The position numbers and the translations under genes are program-made. The notes beneath the pieces are model-generated. The model made no database searches. It was not told the DNA's origin and saw only the letters and a list, made by a program, of their open reading frames with translations. This document shows, piece by piece, positions 38,201-50,200 of a stretch of DNA of 64,000 bases. This DNA comes from Misgurnus anguillicaudatus (Eukaryota > Chordata > Actinopteri > Cypriniformes > Cobitidae). How positions within the stretch are numbered: the stretch's first letter is position 1; every line of letters starts with the position of its first letter. The stretch spans positions 19,911,001 through 19,975,000 of the forward strand of contig NC_073361.2 of the NCBI RefSeq assembly GCF_027580225.2. The letters are read 5' to 3'.

Positions 38201-41200
38201 CATTTAACAGCACTGAGTTGCATGAATGACGTGGTTTGTGAAAAGCAATGGGTGCTTGTAGCATTACAGTGATGGTACGTACAACAGTATGAGAAGTGAA
38301 TAATACAGAAACTTCCGTTTTGCCATTGGGCTCCAGGGTGCCAGCAGATGGGTTGAAGGTTGCAGAGCAGAGATGTGCTTGAGCACCTTGGAGCTGTAAG
38401 TGAGAAAATACCCTGAAAATGACAGATTTTCTAGTCCAATAGTATGACTGAGAAGATCAAACACTGTTCCAAACTTTAGTCATAGGAGATACATGTATTA
38501 TTAATATAGCATTACTTTAAAATGTGCATTCAAATGTGTTCTTTTGAACCTCAAAACCACTGATTTAATGTAAAACACAGTGAACTGAGCTACATATGGA
38601 CCCATAGGCCTTTGTCTCACTTTTCTCCAGTTGAAGTGGGCTGGCAATAGTGTTTGGTTAAATATGGTAACGGTGCCCTTCTGTGGAACTCCTACATACA
38701 GATCAGCAAATACCAATTTGCGATCCAATAAACACACCTGAGGTAACTGAACGTTTGCCCGTAAAGAGAGGTGACTGAGGACAAACAAACACAAATGTCA
38801 TATCTGACGTCAGTAAAACTCTTTTCATTATGTGTAATTTTCCATATTTTGTTTTTTCTGTGCAGAGGTCAGTAAGAAGTCATTTGCTCACCAGCCGGTC
38901 CCATTCAGCACAGTAAGCTGTAGGACAGACTCAAAGCACTGGCAGTATAAAGCTCTGAAGGTTATATCCACACTGCACGATTCCAGAGGAGGCAGAAGAC
39001 CTTTACTTGGCTTTATATCCACCTAAACACACAAACAGAAATGCATACAAAAAAAACGTTACTGACAGATTTTAACCCCTTCAGACCCAGCGTCCACTGA
39101 AATGGACATCATGTTTTGTGGTTCAAACCAATAAAAAAGCAGATCAACCAATCGAAATAAGGAACACTGATTAAAAACCTGAAAAATCAGGTCTGTAGGG
39201 GTTAAAGGTGTCATGAACTGCATTTTTATATTATGTTCTCGAGGTTCAGTTATAAGCTTAACAAGATTTTTACATCAAAAACGTCATAGTTTAGAAGTAA
39301 TGGGCTATTTTCTATCCTGGTTTTGACCCTCTCTTTGAAATATGCTGTTTTGGTAGGTATGCTGCATTCAAGACCAGGAAGTAAACAACCATTGCTGTGT
39401 TTTGCATTACTGCACAGCAATTCTGCTGTGATGCTCACTAAAAACAATATGGGTCATTTTGGTTAAAAACATAAATGTACACTCACCTAAAGGATTATTA
39501 GGAACACTTGTTCAATTTTTCATTAATGCAATTATCTAATCAACTGATCACATGGCAGTTGCTTCAATGCATTAAGGGGTGTGGTCCTGGTCAAGACAAT
39601 CTCCTGAACTCCAAACTGAATGTCAGAATGGGAAAGAAAGGTGATTTAAGCAATTTTGAGCGTGGCATGGTTGTTGGTGCCAGACGGGCGGGTCTGAGTA
39701 TCTGCTCAGTTACTGGGATTTTCACGCACAACCATTTCTATAGTTTACAAAGAAGGGTGTGAAAAGGGAAAAACATCCAGTATGTGGCAGTCTTGTGGGC
39801 GAAAATGCCTTGTTGAGGCTAGAGGTCGGAGGAGAATGTGCCGACTGATTCAAGCTGATAGAAGAGCAAATTTGACTGAAATAACCACTCGTTACAACCG
39901 AGGTATGCAGCAAAGCATTTGTGAAGCCACAACACGCACAACTTTGAGGCGGATGGGCTAAAACAGCAGAAGACCCCACCGGGTACCTCTCATCTCCACT
40001 ACAAATAGGAAAAAGAGGCTACAATTTGCACAAGCTCACCAAAATTGGACAGTTGAAGACTAGTAAAATGTTGCCTGGTCTGATGAGTCTCGATTTCAGT
40101 TGAGACGTTCAGATGGTAGAGTCAGAATTTGGCATAAACAGAATGAGAACATGGATCCATCATGCCTTGTTACCACTGTGCAGGCTGGAAGCGGTGGTGT
40201 AATGGTGTGGGGATGTTTTCTTGGCACACTTTAGGCCCCTTAGTGCCCTTAATTGGGCATCGTTTAAATGCCACGGCCTACCTGAGCATTGTTTCTGACC
40301 ATGTCCATCCTTTTATGACCACCATGTACCCATCCTCTGATGGCTACTTCCAGCAGGATAATGCACCATGTCACAAAACCTGAATCATTTCAAATGAGTT
40401 TGAACATGACAATGAGTTCACTGTACTAAAATGGCCCCCACAGTCACCAGATCTCAACCCAATAAATAGAGCATCTTTGGGATGTTGTGGAACGGGAGCC
40501 TCGTGCCCTGGATGTGCATCTCACAAATCCCCATCAACTGCAAGATGCTATCCTATCAATATGGGCCAACATTTCTAAAGAATGCGTTCGGCACCTTGTT
40601 AAATCAATGCCACGTAGAACTAAGGCAGTTCTGAAGGCCAAAGGGGGTCAAACACAGTATTAGTATGGTGTTCCTAATAATCCTTTAGGTGAGTGTATGT
40701 CATTTCATTCATTAGTTTATGTCAAATGACAAATGGACAAAGCAGAAACATGCTTGGTAAAAACATTGTTACTCACACGTGTTTTGGGACATTACTGACA
40801 GACACTATGATGTCATAAGACAAAAATCATTTTGGCAGCTTGGTTCCAATAAAAGCTGTTTTTGGACTAAGAAGCAAATTTAGGGTTCTAAAACTTACAG
40901 GACCTTCATGATTTTTTAATTCAACAACTTTTTAATATATTACTCACAACGTTGTTGGGTCACCTAAATTAGCCTTCATGTGATAACATCTAAATTAAGT
41001 ATGTTATTTAATTAAGTAACAAGAAAAATAATTAAGAGTTAGATCAATTAAAAATAGCAACAACACTTTGTACCATAATACAAAGCTTTATTATTTACTA
41101 TATTTTTATTATTGAATAAACTCCAAACATAATTTCTAGCATATAAACAGTGCTGTACCAGTCCTTCGTTGAGGGTCTGTCTATTGGGCAGCTCGTCTAG

Positions 41201-44200
41201 GCTCCAGTGAGCATCTAACAGACTCTTGTTGGTGATATGGATAGTAAAAATGCTCTCATCTCCCATTTGCAGCAAACCAAAGTCCAGACTGGGTACACCC
41301 ACTGTGCAACACGGCCCCTGAGACACAACACAACATGTATTACAGTCTATAACTAGACTGTATTACACTATTTTCTGAGCATTCGTGATGTGGTGTTTCC
41401 ATCACCTCTGACCTTAAATGTGACCTCAATGGCCAGTCCTACAGTTTTGGGATGGTTCTGAACATGACACTGGAGCGTGGAGGAAAAACGACCTGGTTTC
41501 CCTCCGGTGAGAATCAACTCCAAGTCAAAGCATTCATTTATCTCTGTAGGTAATCACACAAGTTTGGATCAATCAGCAATTTATACAAAGAAAAGCTGGT
41601 TGTAAGGTCCTAATTTCAAAAAACAAATTTAAATAGCATCATTATAGTACACTATTATAGTACTTATTATGACTATATGCTATATTCCAAGACATACATT
41701 ATGGTCATATATATAATATGACATATATATGTGATAGTTCCCTTTCAGTCGGTCACTACGACGTCACGTCGTGACCGACGAATTGGGAACCGCTTCGCGG
41801 GTGACCTATCTACTTCGAGAACTATCAAAAACGCCAATGAACTTGGCATGCAGGTATTTGCATAATGCCGGCGCCGCCCCGCCAGGTGCGTATATAAGGC
41901 GCAGGTGCATAATACCAAATCAGCTTTTATTGCTTCGAAGCCGGCAGACATCTGCTCTCGAGAAGCTGTTAAACTGATCTTCGTAGATCCTGTCTCTAAG
42001 GGAAAAGAAAAAAATCTCAGCTTGCTGAAGTTGGTTGGGCAAAGACACCTCAGCGGAGGCTCGCAGTGTTTTCTCCACCCTTTCTCTCTCTCTCTGTCTC
42101 TTTTTTTAGGACTTGAGTTCGAGTGAGTGCGTTTGCCTCTCCCTGTGTGTTTCACCAGCTCGCACAAAAGAGTGATTTCCCTGAAAGAGCAGCACGTTTG
42201 AGCTTTGTGTCTTTTTAAAGACAGCCACTCATTCGTGTCACGGTCGGGGTCGTCTTTTTAAAGATGGATTTCCGTCCGTGCTCCGTTTCTGGATGCGGTG
42301 TGTTCATCGCCCCCCAGGATGGCCACAAGCGTTGTCTTTCGTGTCTGGGGCTCCAGCACGCAGAGGCAGCGTTGCGTGATAGCTCATGCCCCATCTGCGA
42401 GGGTATGACTATGGCGGATTTGCGGAGACGGGTGTCGTTCCTTCGGCAACGGCCCCCGCCTTCCCAGTCTGGTGCTGCTAAGGGCGCAGCTACCAAACTT
42501 GCGAAGGATGACCTCCGTATAACGGTGCTGGGTCGGTCTGCTGGTTCGTCCAGTAGCTCCCAGCGCCCTGATCCGTTGCCAGCGGAGGTCCCGATGGAGA
42601 CGAGCGGCCCGTGTTCTACGGTGTCCTCGCGCTCTGTCGAGCCTCCACCTGACGGGATGTCCACTGTAACGTCAGAGGGGGGGTTGTCAGCCTCGGACGT
42701 CGATCCGGATCCGCTCCCGCCTTCGGGCCAGGTTGCGGGTTCCGCGTTCGACCCCGAGATGGCAGCCATGCTCGCTCGGGCGGCGGAGGCGGTCGGCTTG
42801 GAGTGGACTAAACCTCCCCCACCTGAACCGTCCCGCCTCGATGATTGGTTCTTCGGGGGTGCCAGGGCTTCTCAGTCCTCGCCCCCGGTGCCTTTCTTCC
42901 CCGAGGTGCATGAAGAGCTGACGCGGTCGTGGAAAACCCCGTTTTCCGCCCGGAACCGGCCGTATCAGCCTTCACCTCTCACCTCTCTCGAGGGTGGAGA
43001 TGCCAAGGGGTACACTGGTATCCCGTCAGTGGAGCGCCCGGTCGCGATGCAGTTGTGTCCGGCCGGTGTCGCTTCCTCCTGGCGGGACCAGCCTACTCTC
43101 CCCTCGCGGGCCTGTAGGCAGTCTTCGGCGCTGTCCGGTGCTGCTTACAAGGCTTGTGGGGAGGCAGCCTCTGCCCTGCATGCCATGGCATTGCTGCAGG
43201 TCCACCAGGCTATGGCTCTGAGGGATCTGCACGCGGGAGGTCACGACTCGGCGGAGTTCTCTGAACTACGTGCGGCTACAGATCTGGCGCTTCGTGCGAC
43301 CAAGGTCACCGCACGCGCCGTCGGGCGTGCGATGTCTACCCTGGTAGTCCAGGAACGCCATCTCTGGCTGTGTCTTGCGGACATGAAGGACGCTGATAAA
43401 ACCCGGCTCCTGAATGCTCCGGTTTCCCAGACCGGCCTGTTCGGCGAGACGGTCGAGGAGTTTGCGCAGCAATTCTCCGCGGCCAAGAAGCAGACTGAGG
43501 CCATCGCTCAGATCATGCCACGTCGGAAGCGTCCTGCGCCTGCCCCATCCACCTCGGCGCCTCAGCCTGCTCCTCGCCGAGGGCGTCCTGCGGCGGCCGC
43601 CTCCGTTCCTCCCCGGGGCTCTTCTAAGAAGCGAGGAACCGGTCGTCAGCAGTCCGCCCCGCCCGCTCAGCCCGCTTCAAAGGGTGGTAAAAGAAGATCT
43701 AAGCGGCCCTGAGACGGGCGACCTAGAGATGGAGGGGATCGCTTTTCGGGAGATGGTGAAGGCACCACTCCCCCCACCGGAGGAGGGCCGGTTGGGGAAT
43801 CTTTTGTTTCATTTTTCTGTTCCGCCGACTTTTCAGTCGGCACCCACAAATTCACAAAAAGAGCGAATTCCACTTCCATCTCTAGGTCTTCAGATGAGCG
43901 CCGGAGACACGAGCGGGCTCATAACCCCCCCTCGTTCTCCGACTCATCAGAGGAGAACGAGAGCGGCGCACGGGCTCATAACCCCACCGCGCTCTCCAAC
44001 TTCTCAGGCGGTAGGAGACAGCTACGGGCTCATAACCCATCGTCTCCCTCCTCCTTCGCCAGAGGGTGCATCGAGTGGTGTGAGGTGTCTTCAGCAGAGC
44101 CTCCCTTACTCAACCACCCAGCAACGGACTCAGGTGAGTGTTATCACACACAACACTGCTGTCGGTGCGGCCGTTACGCACACACCGGCGATCACCTCCG

Positions 44201-47200
44201 TTGCGCCCGCCGCGGGTACACCGATCGTGCCTTTAGTCCCCCTCGCACGGTATCTGGGGGCGTGGCAACAGCTTCCCAGCCCGTCGCGTTGGCTTTTACG
44301 CACGATTCGTCTCGGCTATGCGATCCAATTTGCCCGGCGTCCCCCCAAATTCTCCGGCGTTCGTTTCACTACGGTGAGAGCTGCCGATGCGCACGTCCTC
44401 CGTGCGGAGATCGCTGTCTTATTGGCGAAAGACGCGATCCAGCCGGTCCCTCCAGCCGAGATGAGGTCGGGGTTTTACAGCCCTTACTTTATTGTACCCA
44501 AGAAAAGCGGCGGCTTGCGACCGATCCTGGACCTGCGTTCGCTGAACCGTGCACTTCACAGAATGCCGTTCAAAATGCTGACGCCCAAACGCATATTTCC
44601 ATGCATTCGTCCAAACGATTGGTTCGCATCTATCGACCTGAAGGACGCGTACTTTCATGTATCGATTCTCCCCCGGCACAGGCCGTTTCTCCGCTTTGCG
44701 TTCGAGGGGCGAGCATACCAGTACAAAGTCCTCCCATTCGGGCTCTCTCTGTCGCCCCGTGTATTCACCAAAGTAGTGGAGGGGGCTTTAAAACCCCTGA
44801 GAGAGAGAGGTGTGCGCATTCTCGCGTATCTGGACGATTGGCTAATAATAGCTCAAACACGTCAGACGCTGTGCGATCACAGAGATTTAACTTTAAAACA
44901 CCTCGCTCGTTTGGGTCTTCGGGTCAACTGGGAAAAGAGCAAGCTTTGCCCCGTGCAGAGAATATCTTTTCTCGGTATGGAACTGGACTCGATCGATTTG
45001 ACAGCTCATCTAACAGAGGCGCGTGTACAGTCGATTCTGACTTGCCTGGATACATTCAAGAGCAAGAGCGCGGTCCCGCTGAAACAATTTCAGAAGCTTT
45101 TGGGGCATATGGCAGCAGCCGCAGCTGTAACTCCGCTCGGACTGCTTCATATGCGACCGCTTCAGCATTGGCTTCACGATCGAGTCCCGAGGAGAGCGTG
45201 GCTGCGCGGCATTCACCGTGTTATCATTACACCTGCGTGTCGTCGCACTTTCACTCCGTGGTCAGACCGTGCGTTTCTCCGAGCCGGTGTGCCTCTGAGA
45301 CAGGTCTCCAGGCACGCGATAGTATGCACAGATGCGTCAGACACGGGGTGGGGGGCCACGTACGATGGGCTTGCGGCTTCGGGGGTCTGGACGACACCCC
45401 AGCTGCATTGGCACATAAACTGCCGGGAAATGTGGGCTGTATATCTTGCGCTCGTCCGTTTCAGCAACGAATTACGGGGCAAAGATGTATTAGTTCGAAC
45501 AGACAACACTGCGACCGTGGCGTACATCAATCGTCAAGGCGGTTTACGCTCGCGTCACCTGTCGCATCTCGCCCATCACCTCCTCACTTGGAGTCAGAAG
45601 AATTTGAGGTCTCTTCGTGCCATTTACATCCCGGGCACGCTCAATGTAGAGGCGGATGCGCTCTCTCGGGCTGCGCGTCCCGGCGAATGGCGACTCCACC
45701 CCATTGCGGTTCAGCAAATTTGGAGACGTTTCGGCAAAGCGCAGATAGATCTGTTTGCTTCCCCAGAGACGACCCACTGTCGCCTGTTCTATTCACTAGC
45801 CGACGACTCGCTCGGCGTGGATGCATTGGCACACAGCTGGCCGCGAAACGTGCGCAAATACGCTTTCCCTCCGGTGAGCCTCATTGCGCAAACCTTATGC
45901 AAAATCCGGGAGGACGAGGAGAGCGTGCTGTTGATGGCACCGTATTGGACAACCAGGAGTTGGTTTCCAGAACTCTCTCTCCTCGTGACAGCCCCTCCGT
46001 GGAAGATTCCCCTGAGGAAGGACCTTCTTTCTCAACAAGAGGGCACCCTATGGCACCCGCGCCCCGACCTGTGGAACCTCCATGTGTGGTCTCTGGACGG
46101 GGCACGGAGGATATGAGTGATTTACCGCAAGAGGTATCTAACACTATTGCTGCTGCGCGAGCGCCGTCTACGAGACAGGCTTACGCGCTTAAATGGAACC
46201 TGTTTGTCGACTGGTGTTCTTCCCGAAGTGAAAACCCCCGAGAATGCCCGATTATTGTTGTGCTTTTATATCTCCAGCGTCGTTTGGAGAATAGGCTGTC
46301 ACCATCCACTATTAAGGTCGATATCGCTGTGATATCAGCTCACCATTCACCCGTAAACGGTAGAACAGTGGGTCAGCACGACCTAGTCATTAGATTTCTC
46401 AGAGGCGCTCGAAGACTGAATCCTTCGCGTCCTCCCTCTATTCCTCCTTGGGACCTGTCCTTGGTGCTGAAATCACTCCAGGAAGCCCCATTTGAGCCTC
46501 TGCATAGTGTGAGTGTTAAATTTCTTACAATGAAAACATTAACTCTCCTTGCTTTGGCTTCTGTTAAGAGGATAGGGGATATTCATGCATTTTCGGTCGA
46601 TGAATCGTGCCTTCAGTTCGGGCCGGCTGCATCCAGCGTAACTCTGAGACCCCGGCCCGGCTTTGTGCCCAAAGTTCCCACCACTCCTTTTAGAGATCAA
46701 GTGGTGAATCTCCAAGCACTGCCTTTGTAGGAGGCAGACCCAGCCATGGCTTTGTTATGCCCTGTTCGTGCACTACGTGTGTATATAGACAGGACGCAAA
46801 GTTTTAGGACCTCAGATCAGCTCTTTGTTTGTTACGGTGGTCAGCAGAAAGGAAAAGCTGTCACCAAGCAGAGGATGTCCCATTGGATTGTGGATACTAT
46901 AGCCCTTGCATATCAAAAGCAGAATGTGCCTTGTCCATTTAATTTACGTGCCCACTCTACACGCAGTGTGGCATCATCTTGGGCACTGGCTCGCGGTTCC
47001 TCGCTAACAGATATTTGTAGAGCTGCAGGCTGGGCGACACCTAATACGTTCACAAGATTCTATAGTGTTCGTGTCGAACCGGTTTCCACTCGGGTTCTTT
47101 CTACTAACTAGTTAAGAATGCCGAGGGTCGGCTCGTGTGTCGGCTTGGAGCCTCTATTTTGGTGCTGTACAGTTGCACCAATATGGAAGGCCATGGGGGC

Positions 47201-50200
47201 AAAAACGTCACAAAAACAGTTTTTGCCTCTCCTCCACCGCCCTGATAGCTGGTGTTGCGGAGCATCCGCTGTCAACCTATCACTGATGTATTCTCTGTAA
47301 ACCTGTGTAGGCTAGGCGTCCACATTTGTCCCCTACATGGGGTTCATTTGTGTGTAAAGTCCGTGGGGTTCTAATCCTCCACGTTTTTCCTTAGCAGAGC
47401 CTGCTCTGCACCTCTCAACATACCATGTATTGTTCAGAGACTTTTTTGAGCAACCTGTCTGTTGTTTCATATATTTTTATGTCATCCATTTAACCTTCTT
47501 AGGGGATGGCTTCCGCAGTGTTCTAGCTCCGCTCAGTTTAGACGCTTCCCCCAGTTCGCTGCTTCACTATCGTGGGTTAAGGAACAGGTAGTGACCGGCC
47601 TTCTTCATTTTGCCTTAGGTTCCGCCCCTTTATGTGGAGGGCGGAGGGCTTTTGCAGGCACTGGAAGGGTTCAGCTGCAGTGGCGTTTTGGTAGGGATTC
47701 CCAATTCGTCGGTCACGACGTGACGTCGTAGTGACCGACTGAAAGGGAACGTCTCGGTTACGTATGTAACCCTCGTTCCCTGAAGGAAGGGAACGGAGAC
47801 GTCACGTCCCGTTGCCACAGTTTGCTGTTCCATTGCTGTTTCAGGCCGGGCACTGTTGCTCGGCTTCTCAGCAATAATATAGCTGATTTGGTATTATGCA
47901 CCTGCGCCTTATATACGCACCTGGCGGGGCGGCGCCGGCATTATGCAAATACCTGCATGCCAAGTTCATTGGCATTTTTGATAGTTCTCGAAGTAGATAG
48001 GTCACCCGCGAAGCGGTTCCCAATTCGTCGGTCACGACGTGACGTCTCCGTTCCCTTCCTTCAGGGAACGAGGGTTACATACGTAACCGAGACGTTTTGT
48101 GTGCATAAAACCTATTAAAAGGAAAAAAAATATTTGTGTACATTTAAACCTGTTGCATCACGTCATGAGATATGCGAGAACCAATGTTTTAATGAAGAAA
48201 GAAAATCATGTGGTTTTGAAAGACATAAGGGTGATTAAATACAACACAATTTTTATTGTGACATCCATTTTTTCATTATTATGCTGCAATGCTCTTACCT
48301 ATTTCTCCTATAGAGGGCTCCACTTCAATTACGTGACTGTCAACAATACGTTCCCATTCAAAGTGAATGACTGACTTGCTATGATTCCACATCTGAAAAA
48401 CACAAACAAACACACAAAAAAATTAAAAAATCTTTTCTGAAAAAACTTTATATTAGAGAATAAGTGAGTAAAGGGTAACTGGCTTGTTACCTTGAATTTC
48501 TTGCGGATTGTGGTGTGTATAAAAATCTCCCCAGGTATTAAAATAGCATAAGGTTCAAGGAGGACCTTCAATGGCTCGGTTGAACCTCTCACCTCAACCT
48601 CTAAAACTGTCACATCATTGAAATGGAGTGCTGTGTCCAGGCTTATCCTGTAGATAGTACATAGACATATACATGTTCCCAAAATTCATTCGGGCTCATT
48701 GACATTAATGAAAAATTTAAATAACAAAGTTGTCTAATTTAATGCACAGAATCCACTACATTAAAGGTGAAGTGTGGAAATCTACCCTCCTGAATGGGCG
48801 ATTCTCACGAAACCATTGAAACACCACAGCACTAATGATTTTAGCTTTAAAATGTGTAATATAGTAACATTAAAAAGCATCAGAATTAACACAATACTGT
48901 GTTCTACCTTGCACAATGTGTGATTTCAACATAAGAATTTATAATTGGAAATATTATCTCATATTCTGCTGAAATTCTCATTACCGCAATGTGTCCGGCT
49001 GTGTTTGAACATGCGTTATGTTGTAATTTAATCAAATTAACACAAAAATATTAAGAAAAAAAATAAATGGATGTTTTGCTAGACTACTTTAGATGACAGA
49101 AAAAATATTTACTGAATATTCATGTATAATAATAATGAAGAAAAATTAGGAAAATTATGTGTCCATGCCTGATGTTCTCATCCTCCGCAACACTTTTTGA
49201 GAACAGTTTAATCACACATACAGAATTGTAATAAAGTTTGATTTTGAGTGACCAAGCACATGGACCAGTTACTTCAAGATGGCTACCAGGTAAGATCATT
49301 TTTTTTACAGTTAATTTGAAATATTGTCTTGTCAGAATGCTTACACGACATTTTGATTATCATTACCGCAACAGATGCTTATTAAATGTTAATTTAATTA
49401 ATAGAAGCATAATACTTTGATTTTAAATGCATGTGCAGAATCTCTGTTCAAATTATGTTCTTTCAGGTTTGTCATGTCATTTTGAAAATATGTCAGTGTT
49501 GATGTTTTCTGACTGTTGCGGTAATGAGATTTTTTAGGACTAATTTTTTAAATTATGTTACAAAAAGTGTTAAATGATAAGTAAATGTTTTTAAATTAAT
49601 GTTCCCATTTACTCCAGACTTTGTTTTTTAATGTCTGGTGGGAAAAAAGGTACATTTAAGCAATTTTTACATTTTCATGCTTGACATTTTTAAAACCAAG
49701 TTTTCGTGAGAATCACCCGAATACTTTAGATCCAACCCTGCTTTAGCAAACTGGCCTCTAATTTTTAGTTAGCTGTGAAAAGCTTGATTAGCAGGTTCAG
49801 GTGTGTTTGATTGGGGTTGGAGGTGAACTACAGGAGAAAGTAAATCTCCAGGGACAGGGTTGGTGACCACTGCCCTATACTATATTACGTAATATTAAAG
49901 GCGGGGTGCATAATCTCTGAAAGCCAATGTTGACATTTGAAATCACCTAAACAAACACGCCCCTACCCTAATAGAATCTGGACCTTCCTTTGATAGACCT
50001 GCCCTACACATACGCAACCCAGGCACAATGTTGGTTCGTAGACACGCCCCTTTACTGCTGATTGGCTACAAGTGTGTTTTGGTAGTCGGACCGACCTCCT
50101 TTTTCAAAGTGTTTTTCAAAGATCATGCACCCGGCCTTTAATGTACTGTAAAATGAAACACTTCATCTTTAAGAAATCCTTAATTTTACCCATTCTTATT

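Larger units (their letters stand above)
41737..48096 (+). mobile_element. DIRS-type tyrosine-recombinase retrotransposon, nearly intact
   Basis: A 6.36-kb GC-rich block in intron 16 of dlec1, opposite in orientation to the gene. It has every hallmark of DIRS elements: no LTRs, inverted terminal repeats (41760-41925 and 47881-48046), an internal complementary region (47698-47808), overlapping gag, RT-RNase H and tyrosine-recombinase frames, and no protease or DDE integrase. GTT stands at both edges (41737-41739 and 48094-48096), fitting recombinase-mediated insertion. One stop codon interrupts the recombinase; gag and RT are open. The high repeat identity suggests a young insertion. Confidence 0.95.

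Noticed and set aside
42215..42769. 184-codon minus-strand frame opposite gag
   Set aside because: Shadow of gag; no domain and Ser/Gly-rich by base composition.
44085..46112. Long second frame across the RT gene of the DIRS element
   Set aside because: Shadow of the GC-rich RT coding sequence; only its 3' part from 46113 encodes the recombinase.
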